A DNA stretch of 64,000 nucleotides from Rhyzopertha dominica. Lineage: Eukaryota > Arthropoda > Insecta > Coleoptera > Bostrichidae. The notes under the pieces are model-generated. The model saw only the letters and a program-made list of their open reading frames with translations, was not told the origin of the DNA and did no database searches. The DNA lies in NCBI GenBank assembly GCA_025024175.1, contig QCXZ01000138.1, forward strand, positions 53,291,092 through 53,355,091, in the 5' to 3' direction. The position numbers and the translations under genes are program-made. Shown one piece after another: positions 12,546 through 25,343 of this stretch. The number at the start of each line of letters is the position of its first letter. The stretch's first letter is position 1.

Positions 12546-14280
12546 GTGAGGAGTATTTTATGAATAGATAACTGCTTGCTTCCAGAAAATAAAATAGATT
12601 ATACTACACACTGATTTATACTTAGGTACTGATCAAAAACATCAATGCAATTGATTGTTTCATTTGATAAATCCTTTTTTGTTTTTTGGTCCAGTATTTT
12701 ATTCATTTTTACCAATTTTAGATCATAAGAAACTACAAGTTTATTCAACGCCGTTAATCTATGACAGTAAAAATACAAGAAGGTTACTTGTTTCTGGCTA
12801 ATATTGTTTGCCTCAATGACGCAAAGTTCGTATGTGTTTATAACAGACAAAACAATTAATAATGTGCTGATGAAAACTCACATGAAACAAGATCAAGACC
12901 GTTGAAAACTTAATGTTTATGATGTAATTAAAAATGATTACTTTCTGTGTCTGCATATTTACGAAAAAAATACTGAACGGTCGTGAAAATTCATACAAAC
13001 CTTACATCCTAGCACCTTCAATAAGCTGTGTTTTATAAATTAGTTAGTTTCAGTAAAGATTACTTACTTATTTTTGTTGACTGAAGTTGNAGTTACTGAA
13101 CTTTTAAGTGATCAATGTAGATGTAATTTTTTTTGACAGAAATCTATTGGGCACTCTGTGTTAGATACATTGAAGTCAAACATCTAATAAATACTGAACG
13201 TAGATATATAATTGTTTCCGGTTCTTAAAGTAGAATATTGATACTTTTCTCGTTGCTTAGAATATTCTAAGTGAATGCAAAGTAAACTATCGCGGCATCG
13301 TGCTAAAGCTCTTTCATTTTATAACCTGCGTAGTACATCTAAAACGCTTCACATGCAAAATTTAATTAGCTACTCGAAAGTGCATTGTGCGCTAATAGAC
13401 CTCCATATCGATAAAATGCAAAAAAACCATCCTCATAATGACCAATTAACCGAAAGAAGTCGACAAAGACGGAGCCGAACTTGTCCTATTATATGTACTT
13501 TCTTGGTGGGTCACATTCTCCAATTACAAAGCCGGCGACTACAAAACAAACAGATTCCACTCAAAAGTGTTAAAAGGAGCTGAAAATTTCGCGATCGGGT
13601 TTCACACGAGAAGAACCCCTTTCTCCGTACACTTTCGAGATTTGAATGTCACGTATAACGAAATGTCAATCGTTATAAAAACAAACGCGCTAGAAAGGTA
13701 CGCATTTATCAAATCAATAAACGCGAAAATGTGCTAGTTGTGTGTGTAATGGCCGGTCGCGGGACGTGATCACAAAGAGATTTTCATCAGTGCGGGAAAG
13801 ATCCTTTCACCGATTTGGAAGTGTCACAGTCCCTAATAGCTGTGATAGACCGGGAGCGTTTGTCGCCATTGAGTCTGTGTGAAATTGAAATTACTACAAT
13901 CGGGAGAAATTATGCATGTAACAGCGGGTGGTGGACTGATTCAAGTTAAATTGTAACGCGACACAGTTTGGGTGGTCGGTTGTTACACAAAGAATATGGA
14001 TTTTCAATTCGCTGAAAAAGCCAACTCTTAATGTCGCTCAGGAAAATGACATCGTAGACGTAGAATTAGCACCTTAAGAAGTTCATACAGAAGAACAAAG
14101 GATAAGGTTTAAAGTCAGACTTGAAAACAATTAGAAGTATTAAACAAAAAATTAACCGGGAGTCACTTATATTAATGAACCAGTTTACAAAATTTGCAAG
14201 AAACTCAGTGATTTAGTGCCAGAACTGGTTGATTATAGGCCTCATTTTTCAGCAAAAATTCGTTAGACCTCACTCAAAAA
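12546..14280. other. intergenic DNA, nothing recognised
   Basis: A plus-strand frame of 102 codons (13,275-13,583) and a minus-strand frame of 83 codons (12,599-12,850) show no family resemblance. A mildly GC-richer patch lies at about 13,740-13,900. Confidence 0.35.
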
Positions 14281-14284
14281 TTAA

Positions 14285-14730
14285 AAAAAATCATTTCTCT
14301 CCATAGCTACTTTCATTTGATGTCAAAAGTTTATTCATTTTCATCCCAATTAATGAAATTAAAGATCTTTTACCAAAAACATGTCATTTCAACAAACTTA
14401 AGTGACCTAACAAAGAATGAATTGACTACGTTTTTAAACGAATGCTTAAATAAAAATTATTTCTGTTTTAGTAACAAATATTAACTATGGCATTCCTGCT
14501 ATCTCCTTTTTTGGCTGCATTATATATGGACAATTTTGAGACAAACATATTAAATTTGAAAACATCCACTTTTGGGCAAGATATTTAGACGACGTTTTTG
14601 GTATTTGGACAGGTAATAAACTACTTCATTTACAGGGTACATACCGAATATCTAGGAAATATACTGTCTCCATGTTCAGCAAACATTTTTGTTGACATTA
14701 TTACCTGAAACAGACAAAAAGCATATAATA
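14285..14730 (+). mobile_element. Penelope-like element RT remnant
   Basis: Three reverse transcriptase blocks are readable on the plus strand in shifting frames. LSFDVKSLFIFIPINEIKD (about 14,309-14,366) matches the SFDVVSLFTNVPI block. LTMAFLLSPFLAALYMDNFE (about 14,482-14,541) matches the MGSPLSPFLADLYMDNFE block. HFWARYLDDVFGIWTG (about 14,566-14,615) carries the catalytic Y-x-D-D box. Several frameshifts and stops separate them and no GIY-YIG endonuclease follows, so the copy is dead. Confidence 0.75.
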
Positions 14731-14796
14731 GTACATACATTAGCCTTGGGCGAATAAATAGATTTTTGCACCGGTTGTTTGCTTTTGCTTCATTTA

Positions 14797-14972
14797 NATA
14801 TTNTTTACTTTTNGTAATGGTTTTATCACGTCATTGCTAAGTAAAGTTTTGGNGTTAGATGAAACGGGTTATATACGATTTTGAAGTTATATTTCAATGT
14901 CTAAAAGCAGTAAAAAATATTTTACATATTTTTNTTGTTGTAAATGCGAAANAGTATGAAAATTAGCCTTGN
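14797..14972. other. cluster of ambiguous bases
   Basis: Seven N bases fall within 176 bp (14797, 14803, 14813, 14853, 14934, 14952, 14972), against single isolated Ns elsewhere. This marks a locally uncertain or polymorphic stretch, just 3' of the Penelope-like remnant. Confidence 0.8.
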
Positions 14973-17900
14973 GATCCTTTTTCGAACCGTAATGTGTCAA
15001 TACAGTAATGAAAGTATTTATTATCTATGAATATTGTACTATGATTATTCAGTAGTATCGTGGTATTATTAATTTCAAGCAGTGTTTATTTCTACTCTTG
15101 CTACATTCTACTAACACAAGCGTATGCATTCCTCAATACATGCGCGTTTCAGTTGCAGAACCTACTTTGCCGTCGTCTGAGCCTCTCTTTCGTTCATACC
15201 TTGACATTTTATAATGATTATAAAAGATAATAATTAGCAATTAACTAAATCTTTAAACAGCTAAGTTTTATCTAACCAAAAGTATATAATTGCTTAATAT
15301 TTTAGTATACATTTTTATACACATATACATTATAGTATGTTTAGTATATTAAAAAGAAAAACAGTTTCCGAAACTTAACTGGCGCTACTATTTTTACATT
15401 TGCCTGTATCTGTGCTCTACTGAACAAGTAACCATATCTTTCCTCGAGCTCCACAAAAATTAGAAACTTGATATACCCCAAGCTAATGCAACCCTTCACT
15501 TTCTCACATTATACTTGCGGGTCACTAAATCATGTAACCAACGCAATTTAAATTACATGCTCCAAAACACTATGTGGTCATTCAGAAAAAAGTTAATTCG
15601 ATAAAGCCAATACTTTAATAGGTTACTACCCAGCTATTTCCTGTTGTTAATTTCCCAGTGATTGGATTTCTTAATAATTAATAATCTTCAAAAGTTCGAT
15701 CAATCTTTGGGAACAAATAGGAGATGGCCTGTAACGGAACTTGAATACGTCAGCTGCTTTTACTCTTGCATAATTTGCACTATTAATAGCGTCGCTAACT
15801 TTTATGTACACAGCTTGTGCAATATGTCGACCTGGCAGGTAATAGCGCGCCCATTTTTTATAAAACAGATGTTCGCGGAGCAACAGATGGAAGCTAATTC
15901 CTTGGTTAATTTACGGGTCATTAGTAAAATATTTGATATTGTAAGGAAGAAAGCTGTCGATCACATGTAAATAATGCCGGACGAGCCCATCGGAAATTTC
16001 TACTTTCCTAGCCGAAAATTTCTCTAATTATACTACCAGGAATTACAAATACGTCCGTTGCTTGTGGGGTTAATTGATCTTTTACCAAGATTAGTATGGA
16101 ATACGCCCTAAAATCGTAATACATCCAGAGACAACCAACAAAGGTTGTCGAAATAAATGCACTTTTCTCAAAAAAATATTTTCAAATAGGTGCCTACGGT
16201 ATTTTACTTCCATCTCACTGGTTTCAACAATTTAATAGTTCGCTTTTAAATGTGTGAGAGATTTTGTAGTGTATTTATCAAGCATAACTTTTAAATGAAA
16301 ATAGTTATTCAAACAAAAACACACACACAATAAGTTAGTTGTATCTAATGATTTTTAGAATTTCAAACATTAAATCGTAATGTGCTGATTAAAATTACTG
16401 TTTTTTTTCTCAGAAGAGATAGAAATTTCGAGCAACTGTTAAGGGAATATGAAAAAATTCCATTGAAAGAGTGCGTTCAGTGTATAACTACCTAAGTTCC
16501 ATTGGATGTTCCATTTAAAATACCAAGTACACTTTCTGTACAATCGGAAGTGAAAAGATTTTGAAAATATTTTTAAAGAAAGAAAGAATTTATCAGATTG
16601 CTTTCTTTGAGGCAAAACTTTCTCATATAGTCCCTATCACACACGTTCTGGCTGACTGACAAAGCCTGCCCACTGTAACAATAAGCAGCAGCCTACCTTT
16701 TACCTGATTGCAATTTATTATAGGCTACATGTCGGATAGGCAGTTTAAAAAAAATCACCGCCATCCAACCGCCGAGTTACGACCAATTGCGTCTATAAAT
16801 CTGAGGAGCAAGAAAGTAACGTCCTGTGATAGGCACACATCAGATAGCATAGGAAAGGCCTAATAACAGATAGGTATCGCACTTTGCATTTGGAAAATGT
16901 GAGAATTGACATGACGGATGAAAGTAATAACAGCCATTGTTCGTGATACAATGAACACAGAAGGCTTTGTAATGACCCTAGTGTGGTAATGGAACGGGTC
17001 GTAAAAAGTTTTATGATAATCTCAAGTGGAAAGGTAAACATGGAATTGGTCACGAAATTCGAGACTTGCAAATTAAATTTTGTAGGTAAAGGGAGAGCTT
17101 TTTTACTGAACACAATTTGTTCATTCCATCCCCTTGCAAATTTTGAATGCTTTCAGCGTCCATAATGTAAGATATAGTATGTTTTCGGAAAGATCGTTGT
17201 TTCGATTACACCTTTAATGAGAAGAGAAGAGAACCTCACAAATCGTCTGACGCGAGTTCAAAACTCCATTATTCTTTCCAAGATAACATGAATACATAAA
17301 TATCCTCTAATGCATAAACATATGGCTGAAAATCTTTCCCAAACTAGACATCACTCACACTTTTCAGTTGCGCCTGCTGAAAGATTCCCTCCTTACACAG
17401 ATAGACGTACGCTAATTGTTCGCTTTACACCAAACGCGCTAACTAGATTAACAGCATCCATTTAAGACTGAATACATAATTAATTGCCTGTTTCTACTCC
17501 ATGAAAGGCCGACTCAGCATGCGTAAGTGTTCTGTGGGAACGGTGCTAACAGAAGATAATTTGTGCGCCGATCGTTTTGTTTTGAAAAGGGACAGTACAC
17601 GCCTAATAACCTGAAGAAATCGCGCAAACCGATATGAATATGCGATGTCGCGCTTTTACTTCAATCAGAAGTAGGATAATCGACCTGATATGGACGCGTG
17701 TACAGTAAAAAAGCGCTGCCTTTATTTGTGCATCGGCATCTGTCTTTGTACAACTCGCTTTCTTTGAACAAGAAATTGTATCATAGTAAACCGCACGTGT
17801 GTTATAATTCCATAGATGTGTATTTGTTATGGAAAAAGCAGTAGAAAATAGTGAGAATACTAAAATAGCCGTTTATTGCTGACCTTCAAGCCAAAAAAAT

Positions 17901-20900
17901 ATAACTTCGTCACAAAAGTATTGGATATATATACCATAATATCTCTTTTTTATTTCTTTTACTTCTTTAGGATTCGTTGTAATCCTATGGAAAGCCCAAA
18001 TTCAAAAGGAATTTTGATTTTGAAGTAAATTTTCTACTATTTCGCTACAGAAGATATTTATTCTGAACCGCAAGATTTGTAATATATCTGTTTCTAAATC
18101 TGTACTATGATCGTTGTTCGATTATTTCTATAACATTTGTCAGCACTCATCGGATGAAATAATACTACAAATTCTGTGTAGGTACTAGTTTATTAGTTTA
18201 TTTATTAACTACAATAATTAATTCATCCAATTAATTAACAATAGATGGTGACAGGGATACAAATATCTTAATTAAATTACATCTAAATTTTTCTTCATTG
18301 GCTCAATAACAAAAAATAATTTGTTATTTTAACAGAGGACGCCGGTGATCCAAATATTTACAGATATAAACTTTAGGACAACTCTGGATCACACACGTGT
18401 AGGCTGAAGAGGAGAAAGCTTCTGCAATTACATTCGTTTTACAGAAACTTTACCTTGTCCTCCCTGCTCGTTGTCCATACAACATTACAGTGACAAATTA
18501 AAAATATAAATGGACGGTTAGCAGTCTAAAACACATAAATGTTTCTAAACATCTTTGTATTCTAGAAGTACAGTAATTATAGCCTACAAAATATAAAAGA
18601 AAGCAGTACAAATCTAGTCAACGACCTATTTAATTTGTTTAAGGACCACTGCAATATTTTGCTTTACCTTTAAAGACAAAACAAAATTCACGGGAACAGC
18701 AGGTACTAATAATTAATATTAGCTTTATATTATTATTAAATTAATGAATAACCAGTGATATCATAAATTAAAGAGTGCAAACTGAAGTGTACAAAAAACC
18801 AGCATACGAAACCTGTAAGATTGACAAGAGGACAAATAATTTTGTTTTGGCTCTCAATGGGCGTGGGTCCTCATCTAGATATCTCCATCGGTTAGCCTTG
18901 CAGAGCCCCTCTGTGAGTGAGTTATCGTGCCTTTGGTAGACAGAGCTAGTGATACACCAAGGCGCCAATGAGAGTCCATCGCGACAAAGGGATTTCAAGT
19001 TTTGATTAATTAGTGAACAAGTTAATATTGGGTAAATAATGAGTGATGCGATTAAAGCTAGGAGGGCAACAGATTCTAAAGCGGAGCAGTAAAATTCCCG
19101 AGCCGAACTGGCTGCAGTTTCCAAACCATCCCCTAATTACGAACGGCAGGGAAATATGGGAAGCGGGATATCCCAACAATCATACCACTGCAGCTAACAA
19201 AGCACCCGCAGTATGCAATTGCGCCAGGTCAACGTGGTCACGATCTGTAGATATCCCGGTTTAACTGGGAAAGGATGGGTGTGTTCGTTAACTTCGGGAA
19301 TGATCGAACCTCACGGATCCTTCTCGAGAATCGTACTGCTCGGGACGCGAACTGATTTTGTGCACCTCTTAACTTGTTTGCGTTTGGTGAATACTGAATC
19401 AATATTGCAGTGGTCTAGCAGAACAAAGTTTGTAATATCTGACTTCATTTAATTTATATAATGATCTTCATTGGGTTAATGGAAATGGCTGCCTGGACCA
19501 TGGATGTCCGCGTTTGGTTGAATTCAGTCGAACTAAGTTTAAATAAGAAATTATGGAATAATATATTAGAATCGACTAGCAAAACAGACTTACGCTTGAT
19601 GTGTTCTTCCAGATATGAACGAATAGCTATCCGTATCAGGCAACGAACCTCTTTCCTCGAAGTTGAATACGAAAATGACTGATTGTGCGAGTTTTAGGTG
19701 GTGTTGTATAACTATGCAATCCATCCATGTTGGCGTCAACAAACACTTATACAATGAGCGGCGCGCTTGGCAAACAGATTTATTTTTGTCGATGCATGTA
19801 TTTCTTTTACAAGGTGTGTTAAAAATGTACAGGGCCATTAGGGGTAAAAGATATATAAATATTAAAAATCAAATATTGTTTCATAAATGTTCCACTAATT
19901 ATAATATTAAATATTTGTTTAAAAATGTTATGTGTTAGGTGTAGTAACAAAGTTTAGTTTGATACTAACAACGATATGATTTTTGCTAACGCAAACAACA
20001 AGCAAGAAATTGTTTGGTATTTACAACAATTTTCTAACAAATAAAAATTTGTTGTTGGTAACAATCGAGTAATCGAGTTACAGAGATTTTATAAGAGTAC
20101 CTGGAGAGTTTTTGCCCTTTCTTACAAGTCATAACAGCTTTTGTTAAAGGATTGTCAGACAGAAATGTCTGTTACTCATTTTTTTCACATAGCCACGCGC
20201 TGAAGTCAATAAATGAAACAATGAACCCAAGGCTTGTCTAGACTTTTACAAAAAAAGCCTTCCATTCTTGCAGTTTCCGCATATGAACCATTTTATCGTA
20301 TCAGATATCCGCAGTTTCCGGAAAGTTCGCACTGCGCAATTAGCTATTTGCCTTTTGCCTCCCATCGTGGGCCCGTCCTCACGATTCTGACAATAAAGTT
20401 TGAAAAAATCAGAGCGCGCTTTCTCTAATTAGCTCCCTGATAGTTCCAAATGATTCAAACGGGCGGTCGTGACTTAAAACAACGGGCGCATTCACGTGGG
20501 CGTCATTGTCCGTTTTTCAAGGCGTGAAAATAGTGAGAAATTGGCCAAGAAAGGCGTTGTTGTGTATTTGGAGCGATTAATCTCGAAGAGACGACGGTAG
20601 CCTTTGTATTATAGGGTTGTCTGCAGTGACAACCGCGATACTTCATCTGCCGCTCGTTTTGGAAAGTTTTTTTGCATACGTTCGCACGGGGCAGAGCTGT
20701 TTTGATATAATCGGTATGGGAACTTTGCACATTCGGGATGAAAAGGGAAAACAATGGAAGGATTTCACGGAGACATCGCATAAAGACGGTTTTTGGCGTC
20801 GTCACGTCGCTAGATTTGTGATTTGATAATTGTGCAGCACTGCAACTAGTTAACGTTTCTTTCTGTAGATTGCTAGATTAACTTATTTATTTGTGAAAAC

Positions 20901-23900
20901 CTCGGGAGAAATTATGATTTGGTGTTTCGTTTTACCACAGGTTATTCAACTCGCTGTGTTTGCCTGCGTGTGGTATAATATAAATCTTGTAATCGATTTT
21001 AAACTATTTATATTTTTTAAACTATTGAACTGATATATTTCTCGAAATGAAATTGTTATAATAATAAGGTCTTCTATAAAAATTCTACTCCAATTTAAGT
21101 CCACTATATTAATTAAATAATCTTCGTCAACAGATGTTAAGCCACAGACTGCAGAAATTTTTGAATTAACAAAGAACAACAAAAGAGAAAAACAAATCCG
21201 TAAAAATTGATTAGTTGCCATTAAAAAACTTAAAAAAATTACGTTTCTATGAAATTCCCAAATCTTCAGTTACAAACTATACAATTGCGACAGATATGAA
21301 TTTAGATACACTTACGTGGAACACCTTCAGCAAAAAGCTTTACTTAATTAAGGGCAAAACAAAGTTGCCTCACCTTCTGGGAAAAATGGAAATTTCTAAT
21401 GGAGATCGTAAAGCTCCGAGGTTAAATTTTATTTGTTTTGCTTCAACGCGACGAGTACCTTCAACTTTTTATTGTAAAAAGCCAGCAACCATTAACTAGG
21501 CCTGTCTCCTCCTACAAGCTACCTCATTATCTTCCCATAAAAACGAGAAATTCTATTAGCGCGACGTATAGTTTATGAAATAACAAAAGGATCACACCCT
21601 GTATCAACGCACGCCTTTTTGCAGTCGCTTCGCCGCTCCAGAAAATTACGTCGCGTTAAATCTCATTATCCTAACCGACCATATAAACTCTGCGCTTACA
21701 CGCCTGCCTCAATTACTGACAGGAAAGTAAAATTGTTTACTTGCCTATAATCTCGATTCGGTGCTAAAAAAAATCGCAGTTTTAGAAAGTTGCAGCATTA
21801 AACAAGCCATAAAATGCGGGGTGAAAGATACTGACGCATAAATTTGTCGATACTGATCGGAAAGGAAAGGAGTAATGTTCCCAGATGGATTAATGGTGGT
21901 AGATAAAATTACACGCATCGCGAAATGAAGAAAATGACAGGCAGCCCACGATTTATTAGAATTGTTCTCATATATTAGCGACGTAATGTGTCTGGCGTTT
22001 TTATTTTTAATATGTGACTTGGTAAAGTAATAATAAAAGGTAATATGCCAATTAATATAACTTCACCTATATGTCATAAAAAAGGTAATTCGGAGATATG
22101 GTATAACAGTAAAATAAGGCCTTTCGCAGTGATTGGACTATTTGGATACGAATAAAACGACTTGAAATATGTTTCCGAGACAGCTCTACCTAATAAAACT
22201 GGCTAATCTTGTATAACTTCAAACTTGGTTATTTTAGACTGAATACGAATCTATAGTGCTTTCGAAGAAAAAAAAACGATATCTACGTATCCATGTATGA
22301 CATCAATTTCTTAGAGTTTTTACCATTTATTCTTTTAGAATACAGCTACATCTTTGAAACGCGTTTAAAAATTGATCCAATGACATGAATTTTAATGAAA
22401 TTGGTATAAAAAGTAACCATTTGAGAAGCCCTATTTATATATAATTATAAATTCAGAATTTTATGGCTGTTATTGGGATATCATCTACTCCGCTAGCATA
22501 TTTGTTTACAGTATAGGTTAAAAGCAAAACAGGAACAGAAATGTCAATTCCTAAAACAACCCTACAAAATAGTGTTGCATAAAAGAAGTAATCATATTGT
22601 TTAATTTCACCTAACGTTTATATTTTGATGTATAGTGGAGCATACACCTTAACATCTATTCACATGATCTAAAAACAACTCGCTTACCATCAAAATTTTT
22701 GTTTTTAAAGCATATGCTTGCAACAGACATTTAATAAAACTATCAGTAAGGCTTTGTTTCCATTCATAATATTCTAAGGATTTAAGAAAGCCTATATACT
22801 ATTTATTTGCTTACCCAGATGTATATCTAGTCCATGTGGCAATCTGACAATTCATTTTGATACCATTTCTGTAATTACCTGAAAATAAAAAAAAGTACGT
22901 TATATTTTGGTCGCTTATAGTTTAAATATACGTTAACTAATTACTTTGAAGTTATTTATAAACGCAAAACGACATCTTCTCTAGAATAATGATTTCACTA
23001 AAAATGCTGTGTATTTAAAAGTACTAAATGAAAATACTTCCGCTTCCAAGTTTACCTAATGCTTCCTCAGCTTTGTATTCTACAATCTGAATGTAAAACA
23101 CTTAATTTTTCCGTATACCTAGCGAAAGAGAAAGATTCCTAAGCCACTACTGACCTATTCATCAATAGCTGTGGATTTCGCAAGTCACCTCATTACTTTA
23201 ATAGAATGTCAACAAGCGTAAGGAAATGCTAGTACAGACACTTGTTTGGGGAATCCCACTTGGTTGCCGAAAAGCATTAACCTGCAAAGCTTATCTGGAG
23301 TTTGCTTAAAAAATACAATTTGATACAGTCAAGTTTAACTTGTTATTGCTTCTTTTGAGGTCTTAGCGTTGCTATTAGTCGTAATAAAGTTCATTATAAA
23401 CGTTTGTGCTGCATCAAATGATGGGCTGCTACAATAACGATGGTCCACAATTGCTTTCATTTTTTATCGCCTACACTCGCTCCTTTTGAAGTGCAGATAG
23501 TCGAATTTTGGAGAAGGGCACTTTCTGATGACCGATATCCATTTTCAATGTCCACTTTCAACTTGGCCTTTGAAAAGGATATCGAATTAATTGAAAGTTA
23601 GATCTCACTTTTAAAGAGAGACATTTATTTAGATGTATTTGAGGACTTTATATCAAATTTCAATGCTTATATTTTAAACATACGTGCTGGATAAATTATG
23701 CAACAACAACAAAATGAAAAACAAATCAATCCTTTAATGGATGTGACTATGATTTAAATTAAATTTAAACCGGGAACGCTTTTTATTGTCATATTAGCAA
23801 GAGGCATTGATAATAATTTTGGTATGGTTCCTACGTGGCAGGGTGAAGGTGTGGTGAAAGTGCGCCTCCCGCATATATATGGCAAATGAACATCTCTTGT

Positions 23901-24060
23901 CACTTAAATCGTGTAGAGTAAGAGTACTGCCCCACATTGCAAGAATTACTGCACGACTTCTTGTTCGGACAGGTGAACGTCCAATTTGAATACAATTTAG
24001 TGCAAGGTCAGGTGTATATCAGATTGGTGTAGCCGATAAACATATAAAAAATGTAGGTAA
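14973..24060. other. long gene-free stretch
   Basis: About 9 kb of AT-rich DNA without a recognisable gene. GC-richer patches lie at about 17,500-17,720, 18,840-19,330 and 20,230-20,830. A 118-codon minus-strand frame at 19,124-18,768 contains one hydrophobic segment but no known motif, and overlapping plus-strand frames make it doubtful. A CACACCCTGTATC repeat-end motif lies at 21,593-21,605. A short perfect-armed hairpin (GATATCC arms) occupies 23,534-23,583. Confidence 0.4.
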
Positions 24061-24094
24061 GCTGTTTAGGGGTCATGTTACCTCGTAAAATAAT

Positions 24095-25343
24095 TGCCCA
24101 AAATCCACAAAACCAATGTCCCGTTAAGACCCATAGTCCATACGATTGGCAGTCCTTGTTACAAATTAGCAAGATTCTGTGCTAACTATTTAAAACCTTA
24201 TGTAGGAAAAACCAGTAGTTTCATCAAAAATTCTTCAGACTTTATTGATATTATGAAAGGTTTAAGTATTTCAGAAGGTGATATTTTAGTTAGTTTTGAC
24301 GTGGTTTCTTTATTTACGAAAGTATACGATAGATATCATCAAATCCAAGCTTAATAGCGATCCCCTAGGTGACACGATAGCCAGATTATCTGAACATTGT
24401 TTAAAATCTACTTATTTCTTATGGAACGATAAACAGTTTTCAGTTTAAGCCAAAATGTTGGTATGGATACGTAGACGACACATTGTTATTTGGCCCCACG
24501 GTATAGAAGAGTTAGGTAGGTTTCTAAATCATTTGAACGGTCAAAATCCCGACATAAAATTTACTATGGAATTAGAAAGCAATGGTAGTTTACCTTTCTT
24601 GGATGTCCAAATTTACAGAACAAACACTGGGTAGTTAGGACACAAGATTTACAGAAAACCAACACATACAGACAGATATTTACATGCCACATCTCACCAC
24701 CCTCCCTCTCAAAAGTATAGTCTTATAAGGACGTTATTTGTTAGAGCACGTGCAAAGGATATCAGAAGAAAGTTCTTTACAAAAAAATATATCATCTTAA
24801 ATCAGCGCTAGTGAGAAATAGTTATACCAATAAGAATATTTGGTCAGTTTTTAATAAAAGTGCTCATCCAAATCAAGTAAATTCTCAGCCAGGACAAAGT
24901 AAATTGAAGTTGAGTTTACCTTATGTACAAGACCTTTCGGAAAAATTAAAGAGGATGCTTAGAAAACACGATATTTTAGATGTTGATAGTAGATATAATA
25001 ATTTAGATAAAATTTTAAATTCTACTAAAGACAAAGTACATTTAGAGAGTGAAGGTGTTTACAAAATTATTGTTCTTGCGGCAAGTGTTGCATAGGTCAA
25101 ACTAAAAGAAAAGTAAGTACGCGTTTGAAAGAACACATACGTGCTACTAGGCTGCAACAGATAGATAAATATTCCGTAGCTGAACACTCATATTTGACTA
25201 AACACATGATTGACTTTGATAAAACGAAAATTTTACATAGAGAAAAATATTATCACAAACGTCTAATAAAAGAAATTTGTGGAAATTATGAGTTAGGTGA
25301 CATTTGGAAAATTTTGTTTGAACTTGTGTCAGGCAAATTTTGA
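24095..25343 (+). mobile_element. Penelope-like element, RT plus GIY-YIG, defective
   Basis: The best-preserved mobile element of the left half. In order on the plus strand: PKIHKTNVPLRPIV and SFIKNSSDFI, then DILVSFDVVSLFTKV (RT fingers and first catalytic block); a frameshift near 24,322; a deletion removing the MGSPLSP block; YGYVDDTL (catalytic box, about 24,460); LPFLDVQIYR and [20 protein letters not shown] (about 24,590-24,710); and, from about 25,055, GVYKI then CSCGKCCIGQTKRKVSTRLK, the GIY-YIG endonuclease domain that defines canonical Penelope elements. Stops, at least three frameshifts and the deletion make it non-functional. The usual second Tyr of YIG is Cys here. The frame ends with LFELVSGKF and a stop at 25,343. 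Confidence 0.85.

Noticed and set aside
18768..19124. 118-codon minus-strand frame with a hydrophobic segment
   Set aside because: A single hydrophobic stretch is not enough; there is no family match, and plus-strand frames overlap it.
23534..23583. 50-nt hairpin with GATATCC arms
   Set aside because: About 15 bp of stem is too short for a microRNA precursor, and such palindromes are expected by chance in DNA of this length.
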